Source: an uncultured Collinsella sp.
GTDB taxonomy: Bacteria; Actinomycetota; Coriobacteriia; Coriobacteriales; Coriobacteriaceae
Length of the DNA stretch: 16,242 nucleotides
Assembly (NCBI GenBank): GCA_900556515.1
Contig: USPH01000007.1
Coordinates: 1-16,242, forward strand
Direction: 5' to 3'
In this document: in pieces, positions 14,120-16,242 of the stretch
Layout of the letters: each line of letters starts with the position of its first letter
Numbering within the stretch: position 1 is the stretch's first letter
The notes under the pieces: model-generated
Database searches by the model: none
Seen by the model: only the letters and a program-made list of their open reading frames with translations
What the model was told of the DNA's origin: nothing
Translations under genes and position numbers: made by a program

Positions 14120-14539
14120 CTACTTGCTTCGTGCCGCCGCGCGTTTGGCCTGCACTGTTACCATCGCGTGTCTCACGGCGGTGATGGGGCGATAGCGGAT
14201 CATACGCGGTCCCGACCAACGCATAACCTCGCGGTTCTTCTCGCGCATGGCAGGCCGGTAACAATGCGAAGGACATGCCGAGCAAAATGTCTTGGTGCCC
14301 ATGTGCGGGCAGTGCTCAATGCGCGCGATGGCGTATTTCTGCAGCTCGGCGCATTCGGGGCAGAGCGTAATGGTTCGAAGGCCGAGTTTCACGCGCACGG
14401 ACTCATCGTCGCCAGCCTGTTCGACCACATGCCCGCCGCCATGATGCCCACGACACCACAGCGCAATCATCTGCGACACCATTTGGGCCTCACGCTCACG
14501 TTTGCGTGCTAGCTCCGGTGTGTCGACTGGGCGCGCCAT
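14120..14539 (-). CDS. YgbA_NO-family (nitrous oxide-stimulated promoter) Cys-rich protein
   Basis: A 139-residue soluble protein of the family named for E. coli ygbA, a gene induced under nitrosative stress; biochemical function is not settled in my knowledge. The family pattern is clear: MIALWCRGHH (24-33), LCPECAELQKYA (59-70), HCPHMGTKTFCSACPSHCYR (76-95) and MREKNREVMRWSGPRM (98-113). Seven cysteines (29, 60, 63, 77, 86, 89, 93) in C-x2-C and C-x2-C-x3-C groups suggest a metal or Fe-S site (inference). ATG at 14539 overlaps the last base of the upstream ABC gene stop (TAATG), with GGGAGG eight bases before, so the two are translationally coupled. The frame is open to 15037, but only within the ABC gene. 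Confidence 0.88.
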   Translation of the reverse strand: MARPVDTPELARKREREAQMVSQMIALWCRGHHGGGHVVEQAGDDESVRVKLGLRTITLCPECAELQKYAIARIEHCPHMGTKTFCSACPSHCYRPAMREKNREVMRWSGPRMIRYRPITAVRHAMVTVQAKRAAARSK

Positions 14540-16242
14540 TAGCTCAGCCTCCCGTGCTCGACCGAAAGCGAGAAATCGGCAAACGCGCAGGTGCTGGCAC
14601 GGTGGCTCACGAGCACAATGGTCTTGCCGCGGCGCTTGAGCTCGTCGATTGCCTGCATCACGGACGCCTCGTTGAGAGCATCGAGCGCGCTGGTGGGTTC
14701 GTCGAGCAAGATGAAGGGTGCGTCGTTGAGGAAGATGCGCGCAAGGCCGATGCGCTGGCGCTCGCCGCCCGAAAGCGAGTCGCCCAGCTCGGCAACGGGC
14801 GTGTCGAGTCCCTGCGGCAGACGGTCGATGAGCGTGGTGAGTGAGGCGGAGCGGCAAGCGTCGAGCAGCTCGGCATCGGTGGCGTTGGCGTGCGCGACCA
14901 GCAGGTTCTCGCGTACGGTGCCGCAGAACAGATGCGTGTCCTGGGTCATATAGGCCTCGTGGCTGCGCAGGCTCGCCGTGTTGATGTGGCGGGCATCGAC
15001 GCCGCTCACCGTGATGGTGCCGGCTGCGGGGTCCCAAAAGCGCATGAGCAGCTTAAGCAGCGTCGACTTGCCCGAACCCGAGCGCCCCATGATGCAGGTC
15101 ATGGTACCGGGCGCAAAGGTGCAGGTCACGTCGTCGAGGATGAGACTCGCAGCGGTGTCGTTCGCGACCTGCTCTGTGGCGCCCGCACCGCCCGCGTCCA
15201 CGCCGCCCACATAGCTAAAGCTCACATGCTCGGCTGCGGCGCCGGCAAACTCAACGTTCTGTCCATCGGCGACCTCGGCGCACTGGGGCTGCTCGTCGAG
15301 CAAATCGAGCACGCGTGCGCCCGAGGCGAGCGTCTCCTGCAGTGAGGCGCCCAGGCGGCTCACGGCCATCACCGAGCCAAACGACGACACAAAGGTAAAG
15401 ACGGCGACAAACGCTGCGGCAAAGTCAATCGTTCCCGCAGCCACCAGCTGCAGCGCACGCCCGAGCATCACCAGATTAGCCACAAGAATAAGCGCATCGG
15501 CTACGGCCTCGCTGACCGCCTGGCGGCGCTTGAGGCGCGCGTCCACGGCGCCGACTTGCTCGGTCAGCTTGCCCAGGGCACGGCTGCGATCGATGCCACC
15601 GGCAAACTGGATGGTCTCGCCCGCGCCGCGCAGACTGTCGAGTACAAAGGCGCCCAGCTTACCGGCGCCCTCGCGGCTCTGGCGGCCGGTGGTGCCGCAT
15701 GCCTTGGCCGAGACCAGGGGCAGCAGCACGCCCAGGACCGCGTAGGCCACGAGCGCGATGCCCGCGAGCTCGGGGCTCACAGCCAGCAAAAAGCCCTCAA
15801 ACACAACGGTGCAGACCAGAGCTATGGCAATGGGCGAGATGGTGTGCGCGTAGAAGACCTCGAGCAGCTCGATATCCGAGGTGACCAGGCTCACGAGCTC
15901 GCCCTTGCCGCGGCCCTCGAGCTTGGCGGGGGCGAGCTGGCGCAGGGCGCCAAACACCAGGTCGCGAATGTGTGCGAGCAGACGGAATGCGATGTAATGG
16001 TTGCAGAGCTGCTCGCCGTAGTGGAGCGGCCCGCGTGCGATGCCGCAGGCGGCACAGGCCGCGCATGCTGCGATCAGACCAAGCCCCAAGGCGTTGCTGC
16101 CCAGCGCGGCCATAAGGCCAAGGGCGCCAAAGGCCGGCACGAACGCGGCAGTGAGCATGCCAATGCTGCCCAGCGCGACGGCTAGCACAAGCCAGCCGGC
16201 AAGCGGTCGGACGAGCCCCATCATGCGCCACATGATGGACGG
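14539..16242 (-). CDS. CydC-like ABC exporter, fused permease and ATPase; N-terminus likely beyond the window
   Basis: A half-size ABC exporter with an N-terminal membrane domain (residues ~1-300, about six hydrophobic segments) and a C-terminal ATPase. The ATPase shows Walker A GRSGSGKST (383-391 counted from the ATG at 16233), signature LSGGERQR (~487), Walker B FILLDEPTSALD (~510) and H-loop VSHR. Phrases such as GLVRPLAGW, RGPLHYGEQLCNHYIAF and KGELVSLVTSDIELLEVFYAHTISP place it with CydC-like transporters, which in E. coli pair with CydD and export cysteine/glutathione. The frame stays open to 16242 (Pro-Ser-Ile before Met), and no ribosome site precedes ATG 16233, so the true start is probably outside. 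A CydD-like partner would be expected just upstream. It is coupled to the YgbA_NO gene downstream. Substrate uncertain. Confidence 0.85.
   Translation of the reverse strand, partial: PSIMWRMMGLVRPLAGWLVLAVALGSIGMLTAAFVPAFGALGLMAALGSNALGLGLIAACAACAACGIARGPLHYGEQLCNHYIAFRLLAHIRDLVFGALRQLAPAKLEGRGKGELVSLVTSDIELLEVFYAHTISPIAIALVCTVVFEGFLLAVSPELAGIALVAYAVLGVLLPLVSAKACGTTGRQSREGAGKLGAFVLDSLRGAGETIQFAGGIDRSRALGKLTEQVGAVDARLKRRQAVSEAVADALILVANLVMLGRALQLVAAGTIDFAAAFVAVFTFVSSFGSVMAVSRLGASLQETLASGARVLDLLDEQPQCAEVADGQNVEFAGAAAEHVSFSYVGGVDAGGAGATEQVANDTAASLILDDVTCTFAPGTMTCIMGRSGSGKSTLLKLLMRFWDPAAGTITVSGVDARHINTASLRSHEAYMTQDTHLFCGTVRENLLVAHANATDAELLDACRSASLTTLIDRLPQGLDTPVAELGDSLSGGERQRIGLARIFLNDAPFILLDEPTSALDALNEASVMQAIDELKRRGKTIVLVSHRASTCAFADFSLSVEHGRLS

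Noticed and set aside
14540..15037. Extended frame upstream of the YgbA_NO gene
   Set aside because: It is an alternate frame within the ABC ATPase domain; the conserved protein starts at 14539 with a GGGAGG site.
1..16242. CRISPR array, tRNA, rRNA, transposase or prophage genes
   Set aside because: No spaced direct repeats, no tRNA-like cloverleaf or rRNA stretch noticed by eye, and no recombinase motifs in any convincing frame.

Overview
The window reads as a stretch of a high-GC actinobacterial chromosome, most like a gut Coriobacteriia member such as Collinsella. This rests on strongly GC-ending codons, gene order, and the small RDAC-type protein inside the his operon. No database search was possible, so the assignment is an inference. 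The first ~0.85 kb differs: it is visibly less GC-rich (about 45-50% by eye) and carries the 3' half of cobJ followed by the start of cobK, two cobalamin-ring genes with Firmicute/Negativicute-like codon use. It is joined in frame to the middle of a YhgE/Pip-like gene at about 838-870. Both genes are cut at the join, so this is either a contig chimera or an illegitimate recombination.

Layout. 1-454 (-): cobK, running off the left edge. 451-2193 (-): chimeric frame, YhgE/Pip-like N-terminus plus CobJ C-terminus. 2226-4352 (-): MMPL/RND-type transporter, apparently the first gene of an operon with the YhgE-like gene. 4353-4747: divergent, structured intergenic region. 4748-13060 (+): histidine operon, in order hisZ-hisG fusion, hisD, hisC, hisB, hisH, hisA, hisF, hisI, a small RDAC-like gene, hisE. 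13088-13999 (-): convergent PHP-type histidinol-phosphatase (hisK). 14120-14539 (-): YgbA_NO-family Cys-rich protein, translationally coupled to 14539-16242 (-), a CydC-like fused permease/ATPase ABC exporter that runs off the right edge.

Function. Together hisZG, hisE, hisI, hisA, hisH/hisF, hisB, hisC, hisK and hisD supply every step from PRPP + ATP to L-histidine, so the pathway is complete here. The phosphatase is of the PHP (HisK) type and sits on the opposite strand. Three palindromic elements lie in or at the end of the operon: 9725-9764, 12031-12110 and 13056-13088. A terminator-like hairpin also separates hisZG from hisD. These could be attenuators or dispersed REP-like repeats, and they suggest the operon is read in several segments.

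The points most worth a second look are the YhgE/CobJ join, the HisZ-HisG fusion with a three-cysteine patch in its HisG half, the structured leader region before hisZG, the RDAC gene between hisI and hisE, and the YgbA_NO/ABC exporter pair. I did not find CRISPR arrays, rRNA, tRNA, transposases or phage genes.
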